From Chitinophaga pinensis (lineage in GTDB: Bacteria; Bacteroidota; Bacteroidia; UKL13-3), in the NCBI GenBank assembly GCA_945898275.1, contig CAMDHZ010000023.1, positions 1 to 42,879 on the forward strand: a DNA stretch of 42,879 nucleotides, in the 5' to 3' direction. The notes under the pieces were generated by a model. The model was not told the DNA's origin, made no database searches, and worked only from the letters and a program-made list of their open reading frames with translations. A program made the translations under genes and the position numbers. Positions 17,565 to 26,357 of the stretch are shown one piece after another (positions within the stretch are counted from its first letter, which is position 1; each line of letters opens with the position of its first letter).

Positions 17565-18125
17565 CTAGAAATTGTCTTTAAAAATCCGGACTGCAATACT
17601 AAGGAGTACTATTCCAAAGAACTTTCTTACAAGGGTAAGTCCGGATTCTCCTAGCTTGCCTTCAATCCAGCTGCTAGAGCGTAAAACTAAAAACACAAAA
17701 GTAAGATTAACTACAATCCCAACTAAAATGTTATAAGTGCTATAAACAGCACTCATTGAAATAATGGTAGTTAAAGTTCCTGAACCTGCAATGATTGGGA
17801 AAGCAATTGGGATAATGCTACCTGTTTTTGCATTTGGGTCATCTTTTAATAATTCAATTCCAAGAATCATTTCTAAGCCTATGATAAAAATTACGATTGA
17901 ACCAGCAATTGCGAAGGATTGTAAATCAACGCCAAAAAGTTTTAGAAACTTCTCTCCAACCAATAAAAAAATAACCATTAATGCCCCTGCAGCCAAGGTA
18001 GCTTTGCCACTATCGAGGTGTTTTTGACGGTTTTTTATGTTGATAATAATTGGAATAGCGCCAATAATATCAATGATAGCAAATAGGGTAAGGGTGATGG
18101 TTGTGATATCCTTTAATGAAAACAT
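17565..18125 (-). CDS. MarC family membrane protein
   Basis: A protein of 186 residues with six hydrophobic helices. 'FAIIDIIGAIPIII' (about 15-28) and 'IPIAFPIIAGSGTLTTIIS' (about 104-122) are the conserved MarC/NAAT signatures. The family was once linked to multiple antibiotic resistance and is now thought of as possible transporters; the substrate is unknown. The gene is divergent from the PASTA gene. A TATCTTTG box ends only four bases before the ATG, so the mRNA may be leaderless. Confidence 0.92.
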   Translation of the reverse strand: MFSLKDITTITLTLFAIIDIIGAIPIIINIKNRQKHLDSGKATLAAGALMVIFLLVGEKFLKLFGVDLQSFAIAGSIVIFIIGLEMILGIELLKDDPNAKTGSIIPIAFPIIAGSGTLTTIISMSAVYSTYNILVGIVVNLTFVFLVLRSSSWIEGKLGESGLTLVRKFFGIVLLSIAVRIFKDNF

Positions 18126-18129
18126 GTGG

Positions 18130-18137
18130 CAAAGATA
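18130..18137 (-). promoter_or_regulatory. -7 promoter box of marC
   Basis: On the minus strand TATCTTTG matches TAnnTTTG exactly and ends four bases before the ATG. An ATTG 22 bases further up could be the -33 element. Confidence 0.5.
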
Positions 18138-18139
18138 GC

Positions 18140-18169
18140 TTTGTACTCTCTTAAAATATCAATATTTTG
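18140..18169 (+). promoter_or_regulatory. Promoter of PASTA-T9SS cargo operon
   Basis: TTTG (18140-18143), a 19-base spacer and TATTTTG (18163-18169) form a promoter whose -7 box ends five bases before the GTG start. It overlaps the marC promoter in a 49-base divergent gap. Confidence 0.5.
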
Positions 18170-18174
18170 CAGCC

Positions 18175-18921
18175 GTGAGATTCCTAAAATCCTTAACCAT
18201 CAATATAGCCTTGATTATCTTGGTAATTATAATCATTACTTGGATAGCAGCTAGTTTTTTAAGTTCCTATACCAGACATGGACAATCTTTGACATTGCCT
18301 AATCTTAAAGGTTTACCAATTTCTGAAGCCGAGGAAGTATTAAATGAGAAAAAATTACGTTACCTCATCACTGATACCTTTTTCGTAGACAATATGCCCA
18401 AATTAGCCGTAGTAGAACAAAATCCTGCACCTAATAGTAAAGTGAAGGAGGGTAGAATAATTTATCTAAGCATTAATTCTGATGCACGGGCAACTGTGCT
18501 AATGCCTAATTTAATAAATGCTTCCTTGCCATATGCCCAAACAGTTTTGAGTACACTTGGATTAAACGCTGGAGAAATATCCTACAAACCGGATATTGCT
18601 CAGAATGCGGTTTTAGACCAAATGTGGAGGGGAAATAGCATACAACCAAATACACGAATACCTAAGGGAGCCACCATTGATTTAATTGTTGGTGATGGGA
18701 GTGGAGGGGCTTTGGTTTCTATCCCAAATTTAAAGGGTCTTAATTTGTTGGATGCCCAAAATGTTTTAAAATCTTCATTGCTTAATTTGGGTTCAGTACT
18801 TTATGAAGGCAATGGAAAAGACAGTTCCAAGGCTGTGGTTATTCGACAAAGTCCACCTTATGTAGAAGGTGGCACAATTAAAGGCGGTGATATTGTAGAC
18901 ATTTATTTATCAATTCCTTAA
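18175..18921 (+). CDS. Membrane-anchored protein with three PASTA domains
   Basis: A protein of 248 residues with one N-terminal transmembrane helix (about 8-30) and three PASTA repeats (about 36-103, 107-175, 180-248), marked by 'PNLKGLPISEAEEVL', 'PNLINASLPYAQTVL' and 'PNLKGLNLLDAQNVL'. PASTA domains bind muropeptides or the D-Ala-D-Ala stem in PBPs and Ser/Thr kinases. No kinase or transpeptidase domain is attached, so this is a stand-alone periplasmic PASTA protein. The start is GTG at 18175, the only option that keeps the membrane helix. The stop overlaps the ATG of the next gene by one base (TAATG), which suggests coupled translation. Confidence 0.9.
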   Translation: MRFLKSLTINIALIILVIIIITWIAASFLSSYTRHGQSLTLPNLKGLPISEAEEVLNEKKLRYLITDTFFVDNMPKLAVVEQNPAPNSKVKEGRIIYLSINSDARATVLMPNLINASLPYAQTVLSTLGLNAGEISYKPDIAQNAVLDQMWRGNSIQPNTRIPKGATIDLIVGDGSGGALVSIPNLKGLNLLDAQNVLKSSLLNLGSVLYEGNGKDSSKAVVIRQSPPYVEGGTIKGGDIVDIYLSIP

Positions 18922-21791
18922 TGAATAAACTAAAGATATTTTTCCTAGTTTCTGTACTAAGTCTTTTTGGTCGTCATTCTTTTGGGCAAGAAGTATCATG
19001 GCCAAAGGGTTATTCGGGTTCAATCCAAAGTGAAACTACCAATGAAATAGGCACAAAGAGATTTTTAAATAAAAATGCTGGCTTTTTTCCTTTGGTAGAT
19101 TTTTTTACCAAACAAAATCTGCAGGTAGATTCATTGTTTTGGTTCAAATCGAATGCAAGCATTGAAAACCGCAGTTTGGTCTTTAATACATTAGACAGCA
19201 CAAATCAAGTATATCCAGCAACGGCATTGAATGCAGATGAAGTAGAATCTAGGTCAATAGACATTTCTGGTCAAGGTACGGACGTATTTGTTTCATTTAG
19301 CTATGTGCAAGGTCCAACAGCCGCAGCAGGTGATTCATTGGTGTTGTTTGGTAAAGATGTTTTTGGACAATGGGTAGAAATTTGGAAATCCACTTCAGGA
19401 CAAACAACTTGGAGAGAGGTTATATTTAATCTTCCAAAATCAAACTTTGAGTCTGGCGCATTTGCCATAAAGTTTGTGCTTTATTCTGCCAATTACTCCA
19501 ATTCAAATACAGCAACTTTTGCTATTAGCAAGTTGGTAGTGGCAGCAAAAACTAAGCTCGGAAATTATGATAATTTTAGTGTTTTCGAAATTCCAGATTC
19601 GGTTCCTCCGCGATTAAGATATGCTGCTGAAGATGTGAAAATAATATCAGGTCCTACGAATGGCATCAATTGGGGTTTTTTAGCGAAGTTGGATAATCAG
19701 GATGCCAACGATAATGTTTATGCAAATGCAGATAATTCCTATGGTGGCAATGATACTTTATACACACATGCCATAAACGTTTTGAACCAAGCTGTTTCTG
19801 ACTCGATTTTTTATGGATTTTCTTGCAAAGCTGCTGCGGGTGCAGCACCTGGCGATTCATTTATTGTGGAGTTTAAAAACAATCTTGGCGTTTGGGTTCG
19901 CATGCTAGCCTTAGGTGGAAACCAAGGTCAGGCCCTATTAACTTACAATTACAATATTAATTTCGGAAGAAACAGACACGGATTTTTTCAAGCTCGTTTT
20001 ATATTTAAGTCGGAGAGAAGTCTGGCCAACAAAGCGCATTGGTTGCTTGGAGCAATTAGGCTAAATCGCAGAATTGAATTGCCTTTATTTGATGATTTTT
20101 CTTTTTCAACAGGACTGCCAGATAAAGACCGCTGGATAAATGGAAATGTGCATATTAATAATACCTTTCCATTTGCGCCTCCAAGTGTAAATGTAGCCAC
20201 ATTTGACGGTTTAAAGGAAAATGGTGTTCCTTACTCAACCTTTGCTAACAAAGGAATTTGCGATCAACTTACTTCTTTAAATTTTAACTTAAGCAGCTTA
20301 AAAGCATCAGATTCAATTATGTTGAGTTTCTACTATCAATATGAACCGCAAGGAAAAAATGACCAATTTTTTCCTGATGATTCACTTATTCTTGAGTTTA
20401 GAAATTCTCGATTTGGCGCAGACTCATTTGAGGTAATAAAATTGATTGGAGCTGATGATTCCCTATTTTATAAATTCAACTATTTCAGTGTCGTCTTGCT
20501 TGACCCTAAGTTTTTTCATGATGATTTTCAATTTAGGCTAAAAAACAGAGGAAGTTTTACAGGAAATCTATCTCATTGGCATGTAGATTATGTTAGGTTC
20601 AATAAGGGTAGAACCCAAAACGATGTTAATAAAGATATTAGTTTGGGAAATGCGCCTAGGATTTATTTAGGTCAGTATAGCAGCATGCCATGGGACCATT
20701 ATCTAACAAATAAGGCTGCCTTCAGAGGCGCCAAGGATTCTTTAAGATTAGTCAATCATGACAACCAAGCCTATGCGATAGATTATTTTAGAAGTGTAAT
20801 TAGGCCAGAAGGAGATACATTGGATAAATTTATTCAAATTATTGGTTCTTTTGCCGGGCAATCTACCACGAAGGTTGAAATCAATAAACCCTTCGACTTC
20901 GCTACTTCGGTTCAAGCTGATAGTCTAGCATTTGAAACCAAGTATCGCGTTAAGATTAGTGGTACAGCCTTAGATAATGTGCCTAGCAATGATACTTTTA
21001 CGGTTCAAAATGTGTTTAGCAACTACTTTGCATATGATGATGGAAGCGCCGAAGCGGGTTATGGTATCGAGATTAAACCTAATGTTGGCGCTTGCCTTAA
21101 GTACAATATTCAAAAGCCAGATTCTATAGTTGGAATTTATGTTTTTTATAATCGTAGCGAACAAGATGTTAGTTTGCAAAGGTTTAATTTGAAAATTTGG
21201 AAGAAAATTTCACCCTTTTTCACGAATGCAACTTCTGATGAAGTTATTTGGAGTTTAGAACAAATAAGACCTTTATATACAAGTCAAAGAGATGGGTTTA
21301 CAGCGTACAAACTTCCTAAGCCTGTTGCGGTTGCAGATTCCTTTTATATTGGCTGGGATCAAGTAAATTCTTTTGTATTGAATATTGGCTTAGATAGGAA
21401 TTATCCTAAAGGCGTTAATCCTAATATGGCATTTAAAATGGATGGTAGGTGGTACCCATCAGAAACAAAAGGAGCACTTATGATTAGGCCTATCATGGGA
21501 ACTTTTATAGGAAGCCCAACGCAATTGCCAGAAGTTACAAATGCAATTTCTCGGGTTGAACCAAGCGTTTATCCAAACCCTACAAATGGGAGCTTTAAAA
21601 CTAACTTAACAAATTTAAAGGAGTATAATTTTGAGCTTTATGATATTAAAGGAAGCATGGTTTGTGAATTGTTTCCAGAAGACGAAAGTTTTAGCGTTCC
21701 AAGTGGACTTGAAGGTTTTTATATTTTTTACATAGAAAATAGAGAAACTGGACAAACCTTTGCAAAGAAGTTAATCATTCAACCCAATTAA
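18921..21791 (+). CDS. Large secreted protein with T9SS C-terminal sorting domain
   Basis: A protein of 956 residues with a signal peptide (hydrophobic 5-18, likely cut after 'SFG'). The C-terminal 75 residues ('SVYPNPTNGSF', 'YDIKGSMV', ending in 'KLIIQPN') form a type A T9SS sorting domain, so it should be secreted or anchored on the cell surface. The body has no recognisable enzyme motif; it contains several beta-rich segments with recurring 'DSIMLSFYYQYEP..GD/DSLILEF' patterns (around residues 130, 300 and 470) that look like repeated jelly-roll or adhesion-type modules. Translation is probably coupled to the PASTA gene through the TAATG overlap. The function is unknown. Confidence 0.82.
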   Translation: MNKLKIFFLVSVLSLFGRHSFGQEVSWPKGYSGSIQSETTNEIGTKRFLNKNAGFFPLVDFFTKQNLQVDSLFWFKSNASIENRSLVFNTLDSTNQVYPATALNADEVESRSIDISGQGTDVFVSFSYVQGPTAAAGDSLVLFGKDVFGQWVEIWKSTSGQTTWREVIFNLPKSNFESGAFAIKFVLYSANYSNSNTATFAISKLVVAAKTKLGNYDNFSVFEIPDSVPPRLRYAAEDVKIISGPTNGINWGFLAKLDNQDANDNVYANADNSYGGNDTLYTHAINVLNQAVSDSIFYGFSCKAAAGAAPGDSFIVEFKNNLGVWVRMLALGGNQGQALLTYNYNINFGRNRHGFFQARFIFKSERSLANKAHWLLGAIRLNRRIELPLFDDFSFSTGLPDKDRWINGNVHINNTFPFAPPSVNVATFDGLKENGVPYSTFANKGICDQLTSLNFNLSSLKASDSIMLSFYYQYEPQGKNDQFFPDDSLILEFRNSRFGADSFEVIKLIGADDSLFYKFNYFSVVLLDPKFFHDDFQFRLKNRGSFTGNLSHWHVDYVRFNKGRTQNDVNKDISLGNAPRIYLGQYSSMPWDHYLTNKAAFRGAKDSLRLVNHDNQAYAIDYFRSVIRPEGDTLDKFIQIIGSFAGQSTTKVEINKPFDFATSVQADSLAFETKYRVKISGTALDNVPSNDTFTVQNVFSNYFAYDDGSAEAGYGIEIKPNVGACLKYNIQKPDSIVGIYVFYNRSEQDVSLQRFNLKIWKKISPFFTNATSDEVIWSLEQIRPLYTSQRDGFTAYKLPKPVAVADSFYIGWDQVNSFVLNIGLDRNYPKGVNPNMAFKMDGRWYPSETKGALMIRPIMGTFIGSPTQLPEVTNAISRVEPSVYPNPTNGSFKTNLTNLKEYNFELYDIKGSMVCELFPEDESFSVPSGLEGFYIFYIENRETGQTFAKKLIIQPN

Positions 21792-21793
21792 AT

Positions 21794-22099
21794 ATGGCAG
21801 ATATTTCCGTTACAGAATTGCATGAGCGCATGCAAAAAGGTGAGAAGTTAAATATTATAGATGTTAGAGAAGTCTATGAGTATGAAGAGTTCAATATTGG
21901 AGCACAACTCATTCCACTTGGTACCTTACCAGAAAAATTAGCCGAACTTGAGTCAATTAAAGATGAAGAAATCATTGTACATTGCAGAAGCGGTGCAAGA
22001 AGTGCAAATGCCAAAATGTATATGATGAGTGAAGGATTTACAAATGTGCGCAACTTACTAGGCGGAATGATTGCCTATCAATCAGAAGTTAATTCGTAA
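21794..22099 (+). CDS. Single-domain rhodanese
   Basis: A cytoplasmic sulfurtransferase of 101 residues. The rhodanese fold shows 'IIDVREVYEYEEFNIGAQLIPLG' order (21-43), the active-site loop with C64 in 'HCRSGARS', and 'LLGGMIAY' at the end. It would accept a sulfane sulfur as a persulfide on C64. It lies two bases after the T9SS cargo gene and nine bases before the cytochrome gene; the physiological donor is not evident. The active site is intact, unlike the first rhodanese unit of the MBL fusion at 26.4 kb. Confidence 0.93.
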   Translation: MADISVTELHERMQKGEKLNIIDVREVYEYEEFNIGAQLIPLGTLPEKLAELESIKDEEIIVHCRSGARSANAKMYMMSEGFTNVRNLLGGMIAYQSEVNS

Positions 22100-22108
22100 T
22101 TCTTCGGA

Positions 22109-24052
22109 ATGAAAAGGAGCCTTTTTTATGTGGCACTATTTGGTTTACTCGCTTGCATAAGTTTGCTCAATTTGTTTTGTGGGGATACTGTAAAATCTGC
22201 TAAGCTTGCTTACCTCAATCATGATACAGCTGTTCAATATGTTGGAAAGCAGCAATGTCGTTCATGCCATGAAGATATTTATAATTCTTTCATAAAAACT
22301 GGCATGGGCCAATCGTTTGGTGCGGCTACTAAACAAAAATCTGCAGCAAATTTTTCGCATAAACCTTTGTATGATGCTGCACTAGATTTTTATTATCTAC
22401 CATTTTGGAAGGGCGATTCGATGTATATTTCTGAATTCCGCTTGGATGGAAGAGATACTATTTTTAAAAGAACGGAGCGTGTGGATTATATCATCGGTTC
22501 AGGCCAACATACCAATAGTCACTTGACCAATATCAATGGTTATATATTTCAAATGCCACTCACTTGGTATGCACAGAAAGGGAAATGGGATTTACCTCCA
22601 GGATTTGAAAATGGCAGAAATGTAAGGTTTAGCAGGGGTATTGAAATGGAATGCATGAGTTGTCACAATGCAATGCCCAAAGCTGAGGAAGGTGCAGTAA
22701 ACAAATTTGTTTCTATTCCGGATGGCATTGATTGCGAGCGCTGCCATGGCCCTGGTTCATTGCATGTTCAAGAAAAGCTAAAAGGTATCATCGTAGATAC
22801 TGCCACCCAAATTGATTACACAATTGTTAATCCTAGAAAGTTGCCTTGGGAATTGCAAATAGATGTTTGTCAGCGTTGCCATTTGCAAGGCAATGCGGTA
22901 TTGAAGGAAGGAAAGAAATTTACTGATTTTAGACCTGGTATGGTGCTATCAGATTATATGGAGGTTTATCTCCCAAAATACAAAGACAGAGATGACGAGT
23001 TTATCATGGCTTCGCATGCTCAGCGGTTACAGTTGAGCAAATGTTTTATAGGTTCAAACCAAAAAACAAATGCTAGTACTAAAAAAGGATTTGAAACTTT
23101 GGCCTTAACTTGTATTACGTGTCATAACCCGCATGTGAGTGTAAAGGAAACTGGGAAGCAAATTTTTAATAATGCTTGCCTTAAATGTCATTCAGATAAG
23201 GCTTGTACAGAACAACCACAACAGTTAAAGTTAGCCCAAAACGATTGTGTGAGCTGCCATATGCCAAGAAGTGGTTCAATTGATATACCCCATGTAAGTG
23301 TGCACGATCATAAAATTGCAATTCCGATAGCTAAAAAAGAACTTTCAAAAATTAAGGTTTTCGAAGGCTTGTATTGTGTTAATAAATCAAATACTAGTGC
23401 CATATTTAAAGCAGCAGCTTATTTAAATTATTATGAGAAGTTTAATGGAGAAAGGTCGGCCTTAGACTCTGCAAAGTTTTTTTTACGGGCTTTAAATGGA
23501 GCACCTGCTATCCAACTTAATATTCATAAATTATATCTCCAAGAAGATTGGAACAGTATTATCCGTTTGGTTCAAACCGAAATAAAAGACATTAACTTAA
23601 TTACAGATGCATGGACAAACTATAGAATTGGTCAGGCATTTCAGAATTTAGGAGAGTTTGAAAAGGCTTTAAGCTATGTTTCTAAGGCTTCAGAATTGGC
23701 TAAGGCTAATTTGGAGTTTAAAAACAAAAGGGCAATTTTATTCATACAAAAAGGTGATTTACAAACCGCCAATATACTGCTGGAGGAGAGTTTAAATTTG
23801 AATCCAAAACAAGTAGAACCTTGGGTAAATTTAGGATTTAGTTACCTTCAAATGGGGGCAATAGAAAAGGCATTTAAAAGTTATGAAAAGGCATTGGCAT
23901 TAGACTCAGACCATCCTCAGGCTTTATTAAATCTAGCAGCTTTATATAATTTACAAGGAAATAAAAAATTGGCTGCTTTTCAATTAAAAAAGATACTAAA
24001 AAGAGATCCAAACAATAAAGAGGTGAAAAATTTGTTGAAGACTTTAAGTTGA
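22109..24052 (+). CDS. Seven-heme cytochrome c with C-terminal TPR domain
   Basis: A protein of 647 residues. Seven CxxCH heme sites start at C50, C182, C209, C254, C335, C357 and C380. The N-terminus has a hydrophobic leader with a possible lipobox 'LLAC' (C16), so it may be a periplasmic or outer-membrane lipoprotein. From about residue 480 to the end there are TPR helices ('WVNLGFSYLQMGAIEKAFKS' type). The arrangement matches multiheme proteins with a cytochrome c-554-like fold plus TPR, often called doubled-CxxCH or TPR cytochromes; the redox partner is unknown. A motif copy (23051) falls in the spacer before the fifth heme, another (23569) before the TPRs. Confidence 0.9.
   Translation: MKRSLFYVALFGLLACISLLNLFCGDTVKSAKLAYLNHDTAVQYVGKQQCRSCHEDIYNSFIKTGMGQSFGAATKQKSAANFSHKPLYDAALDFYYLPFWKGDSMYISEFRLDGRDTIFKRTERVDYIIGSGQHTNSHLTNINGYIFQMPLTWYAQKGKWDLPPGFENGRNVRFSRGIEMECMSCHNAMPKAEEGAVNKFVSIPDGIDCERCHGPGSLHVQEKLKGIIVDTATQIDYTIVNPRKLPWELQIDVCQRCHLQGNAVLKEGKKFTDFRPGMVLSDYMEVYLPKYKDRDDEFIMASHAQRLQLSKCFIGSNQKTNASTKKGFETLALTCITCHNPHVSVKETGKQIFNNACLKCHSDKACTEQPQQLKLAQNDCVSCHMPRSGSIDIPHVSVHDHKIAIPIAKKELSKIKVFEGLYCVNKSNTSAIFKAAAYLNYYEKFNGERSALDSAKFFLRALNGAPAIQLNIHKLYLQEDWNSIIRLVQTEIKDINLITDAWTNYRIGQAFQNLGEFEKALSYVSKASELAKANLEFKNKRAILFIQKGDLQTANILLEESLNLNPKQVEPWVNLGFSYLQMGAIEKAFKSYEKALALDSDHPQALLNLAALYNLQGNKKLAAFQLKKILKRDPNNKEVKNLLKTLS
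23051..23060 (+). repeat. Dispersed motif, copy 7
   Basis: It lies in the heme cytochrome gene, read as GSN, in the spacer between the fourth and fifth heme sites. Confidence 0.85.
23569..23578 (+). repeat. Dispersed motif, copy 8
   Basis: Full 16-mer consensus. Same gene as copy 7, read as VQT. Confidence 0.85.
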
Positions 24053-24109
24053 TATACTAAGAAACCTATTGCAAAAGTTATTTATTTGAATAGCCATAAA
24101 AAAAGTGTA

Positions 24110-25174
24110 ATGCCTGCTCATAATAACCAATTTCAAAACGCGTCTAAAAATTTTAAACCCATTTTGTGGGTGAGTTTATTATTGTTGGTAGTTGCCGCAT
24201 ATAAGATTTACACTGATGTGTTTTCATCAAATATTATCAAACAACAACAACAAAGTAAGGAGGCATTTATTACAGTTAACTCGCAGAAGAATTATTATAA
24301 ATTTCTTTCGCAAATTAGAAATAACTACAATTTTATTAATCCAGAATCCTTCATTCGCTTGGCCGCATTGCTTAAATTGGAAGAAAAGATGAAACCCGGG
24401 CGTTATAAGCTAAAAGAAGGAATGAATAATTTTGAATTGGTTAGAATGATTATTAAAGGCAGACAGGAACCAATTGATTTAGTCTTAAAGTATGAGGAAA
24501 GACCAGTTGATTTAGCCTCTTTTGTTGCTCAGAATTTAGAAATTGATAGCAATGTATTCTTAGCAAAACTCATAGATACTGCAATGGTTAAGAAGTATGG
24601 ATTTGATACCTTAAACATTATCTCGATGTTTATTCCGAATACTTATAATTTATATTGGAACATTAGTGCAGATGCTTTTTTAGCTAGAATGCATAAGGAA
24701 TATTTAAAATTTTGGACCCAAGAGCGCATAGCCAAAGCTATTGAAAAGAGACTAAGTTTAACTCAAGTAAGTGTGCTTGCGTCAATTGTGCAAAAAGAAA
24801 CCAATCAAAAAAGCGAGATGCATACCGTGGCAGGCGTTTATTTGAACCGTTTAGCAAAAGGAATTCCATTGCAAGCAGACCCAACTGTTATCTATGCTTG
24901 GAATGATAAAAACATCAAAAGGGTTACAAGTATTCATACTGCTCTAAATTCTCCTTATAATACTTATCAGAATGCGGGGCTTCCGCCTGGTCCTATTTGC
25001 ACAGCTTCTATTCAAGCCATAGATGCAGTGCTCAATGCCGAGCAACACGATTATTTTTACTTCTGTGCCAAAGAAGATTTTAGTGGCTACCATGCTTTTG
25101 CATCTAGCTTGGAGCAGCATATTAACAATGCGCGGAGGTATCAAAAAGCACTCAATCAAAGAGGCATTTATTAA
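24110..25174 (+). CDS. mltG: Endolytic transglycosylase MltG
   Basis: Inner-membrane lytic transglycosylase that cuts nascent glycan strands; 354 residues from the ATG at 24110. One transmembrane helix (17-33), a LysM-like periplasmic part (about 55-120), then the YceG domain with catalytic E230 in 'SIVQKET', 'VAGVYLNRLAKGIPLQADPTVIYAW' order (about 240-264) and 'SPYNTYQNAGLPPGPI'. A TTG eight codons upstream (24086) is in frame but less likely. The gene follows the cytochrome gene by 57 bases. Together with the PASTA protein it gives this stretch a peptidoglycan theme. Confidence 0.95.
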   Translation: MPAHNNQFQNASKNFKPILWVSLLLLVVAAYKIYTDVFSSNIIKQQQQSKEAFITVNSQKNYYKFLSQIRNNYNFINPESFIRLAALLKLEEKMKPGRYKLKEGMNNFELVRMIIKGRQEPIDLVLKYEERPVDLASFVAQNLEIDSNVFLAKLIDTAMVKKYGFDTLNIISMFIPNTYNLYWNISADAFLARMHKEYLKFWTQERIAKAIEKRLSLTQVSVLASIVQKETNQKSEMHTVAGVYLNRLAKGIPLQADPTVIYAWNDKNIKRVTSIHTALNSPYNTYQNAGLPPGPICTASIQAIDAVLNAEQHDYFYFCAKEDFSGYHAFASSLEQHINNARRYQKALNQRGIY

Positions 25175-25177
25175 TTC

Positions 25178-25187
25178 GGTTTGAACC
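25178..25187 (-). repeat. Dispersed motif, copy 9 (intergenic)
   Basis: It lies three bases after the mltG stop codon, outside any gene, with the GAA flank. Confidence 0.85.
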
Positions 25188-25288
25188 CAATACTGTAAAA
25201 TCTATATTTTCCTGTATTTCTTCAAAAAATGATGTTAAATGGCTTCATAATTTGATGAACTTTGGTATCAATACCTACTAATACATTG

Positions 25289-25296
25289 TATATTTG
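25289..25296 (+). promoter_or_regulatory. -7 promoter box of SPFH gene
   Basis: TATATTTG matches TAnnTTTG exactly, 19 bases before the ATG. A TTTG at 25261-25264 is 24 bases upstream, a little far for a -33 element. Confidence 0.45.
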
Positions 25297-25315
25297 AGTC
25301 TTAATAATTACTACC

Positions 25316-26215
25316 ATGTTATTTATTGTATTAGGCGCTATCATTTTTATAGCCACTTTGTTTATCTCAAATGTAGATGCCATTAGAAAATTTCTTCCAA
25401 CCTTAAGGGTAGTTGGAATAGCCTTGGCATTGTTGGGATTTGTTACCTCATGCTTTAAACAAATTGATGCCGGTTTTATAGGTGTAAAGGTTTTATTTGG
25501 TAAAGTGCAAAGCGATATTTTAGAAAGTGGTTTACATGTGATTAATCCTTTGTTAGACATAAAGTCTTTAGATGTTAGAACGCAAAATTACACCATGAGT
25601 GGCATACATGATGAAGGTGATAAGGCAGGGGATGATGCCATTAGAATTTTAACTGCTGATGGCCTAGAAGTAACCATTGACTTAACGGTTTTATTCAAGG
25701 TTGTTCCTTCAGATGCTCCAAAAATTCTTAACGAAACAGGTTTAGATTACAATACAAAAATAATTCGTCCTATTACCAGAACAGCCATTAGAGATAATGC
25801 AGTTTATTATGATGCAGTTGCTTTGTATTCTAGCAGAAGAGATGAATTTCAAAACAGAATCTATAAAACAATTGAAAAAAGTTTTAGAGATAGAGGTATT
25901 ATTTTAGAACAATTATTGGTTCGAAACATAACCTTACCAGCATCTGTGAAAGCAAGTATAGAATCTAAAATTAATGCAGAGCAAGATGCGCAAAAAATGC
26001 AATTTGTATTACAAAAAGAAAAGCAAGAAGCTGAACGCAAAAGGGTAGAGGCGCAGGGTATTGCAGATTACCAGCGCATCATCAGCACCGGTCTTACCGA
26101 TAAACAATTGCAATACGAAACCATTAAAGCCAATCTAGAACTTGCAAAGTCGCCAAATGCAAAAGTTATTATCATGGGTAAAGGAAATACACCTGTGATA
26201 CTTGATGGTAAGTAA
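25316..26215 (+). CDS. SPFH/prohibitin family membrane protein
   Basis: A protein of 299 residues with two N-terminal hydrophobic segments (about 1-18 and 30-46) and an SPFH domain (about 47-235) showing 'GFIGVKVLFGKVQSDILESGLHVINP' order and 'RDRGIILEQLLVRNITLP'. A charged helical part (about 215-250) with 'QKEKQEAERKRVEAQGIADYQRI' order is typical of prohibitin-type oligomers. Such proteins form ring or cage assemblies that organise membrane proteases and other proteins; no protease partner is adjacent. It is transcribed alone, with its own promoter and about 140 bases free on each side. Confidence 0.9.
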   Translation: MLFIVLGAIIFIATLFISNVDAIRKFLPTLRVVGIALALLGFVTSCFKQIDAGFIGVKVLFGKVQSDILESGLHVINPLLDIKSLDVRTQNYTMSGIHDEGDKAGDDAIRILTADGLEVTIDLTVLFKVVPSDAPKILNETGLDYNTKIIRPITRTAIRDNAVYYDAVALYSSRRDEFQNRIYKTIEKSFRDRGIILEQLLVRNITLPASVKASIESKINAEQDAQKMQFVLQKEKQEAERKRVEAQGIADYQRIISTGLTDKQLQYETIKANLELAKSPNAKVIIMGKGNTPVILDGK

Positions 26216-26269
26216 TTATAGAAATCCTTATAATTTTAAGAAAACCTGATTTCTATCAACTTTTTTGGG

Positions 26270-26291
26270 GTGATTATGTTACTTTAATCAC
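26270..26291. repeat. Perfect 7-bp inverted repeat upstream of MBL/rhodanese gene
   Basis: GTGATTA (26270-26276) and TAATCAC (26285-26291) are perfect reverse complements with an eight-base centre, 66 bases before the ATG of the persulfide-dioxygenase-like gene. The size and symmetry suit a dimeric regulator's operator. No T-run follows, so it is not a terminator. Confidence 0.5.
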
Positions 26292-26357
26292 ATTTTATAT
26301 GAAGTGAATGTTCAACCTTTGTATTGTTATTAATGCTTAAATTAAACACTCACACAT

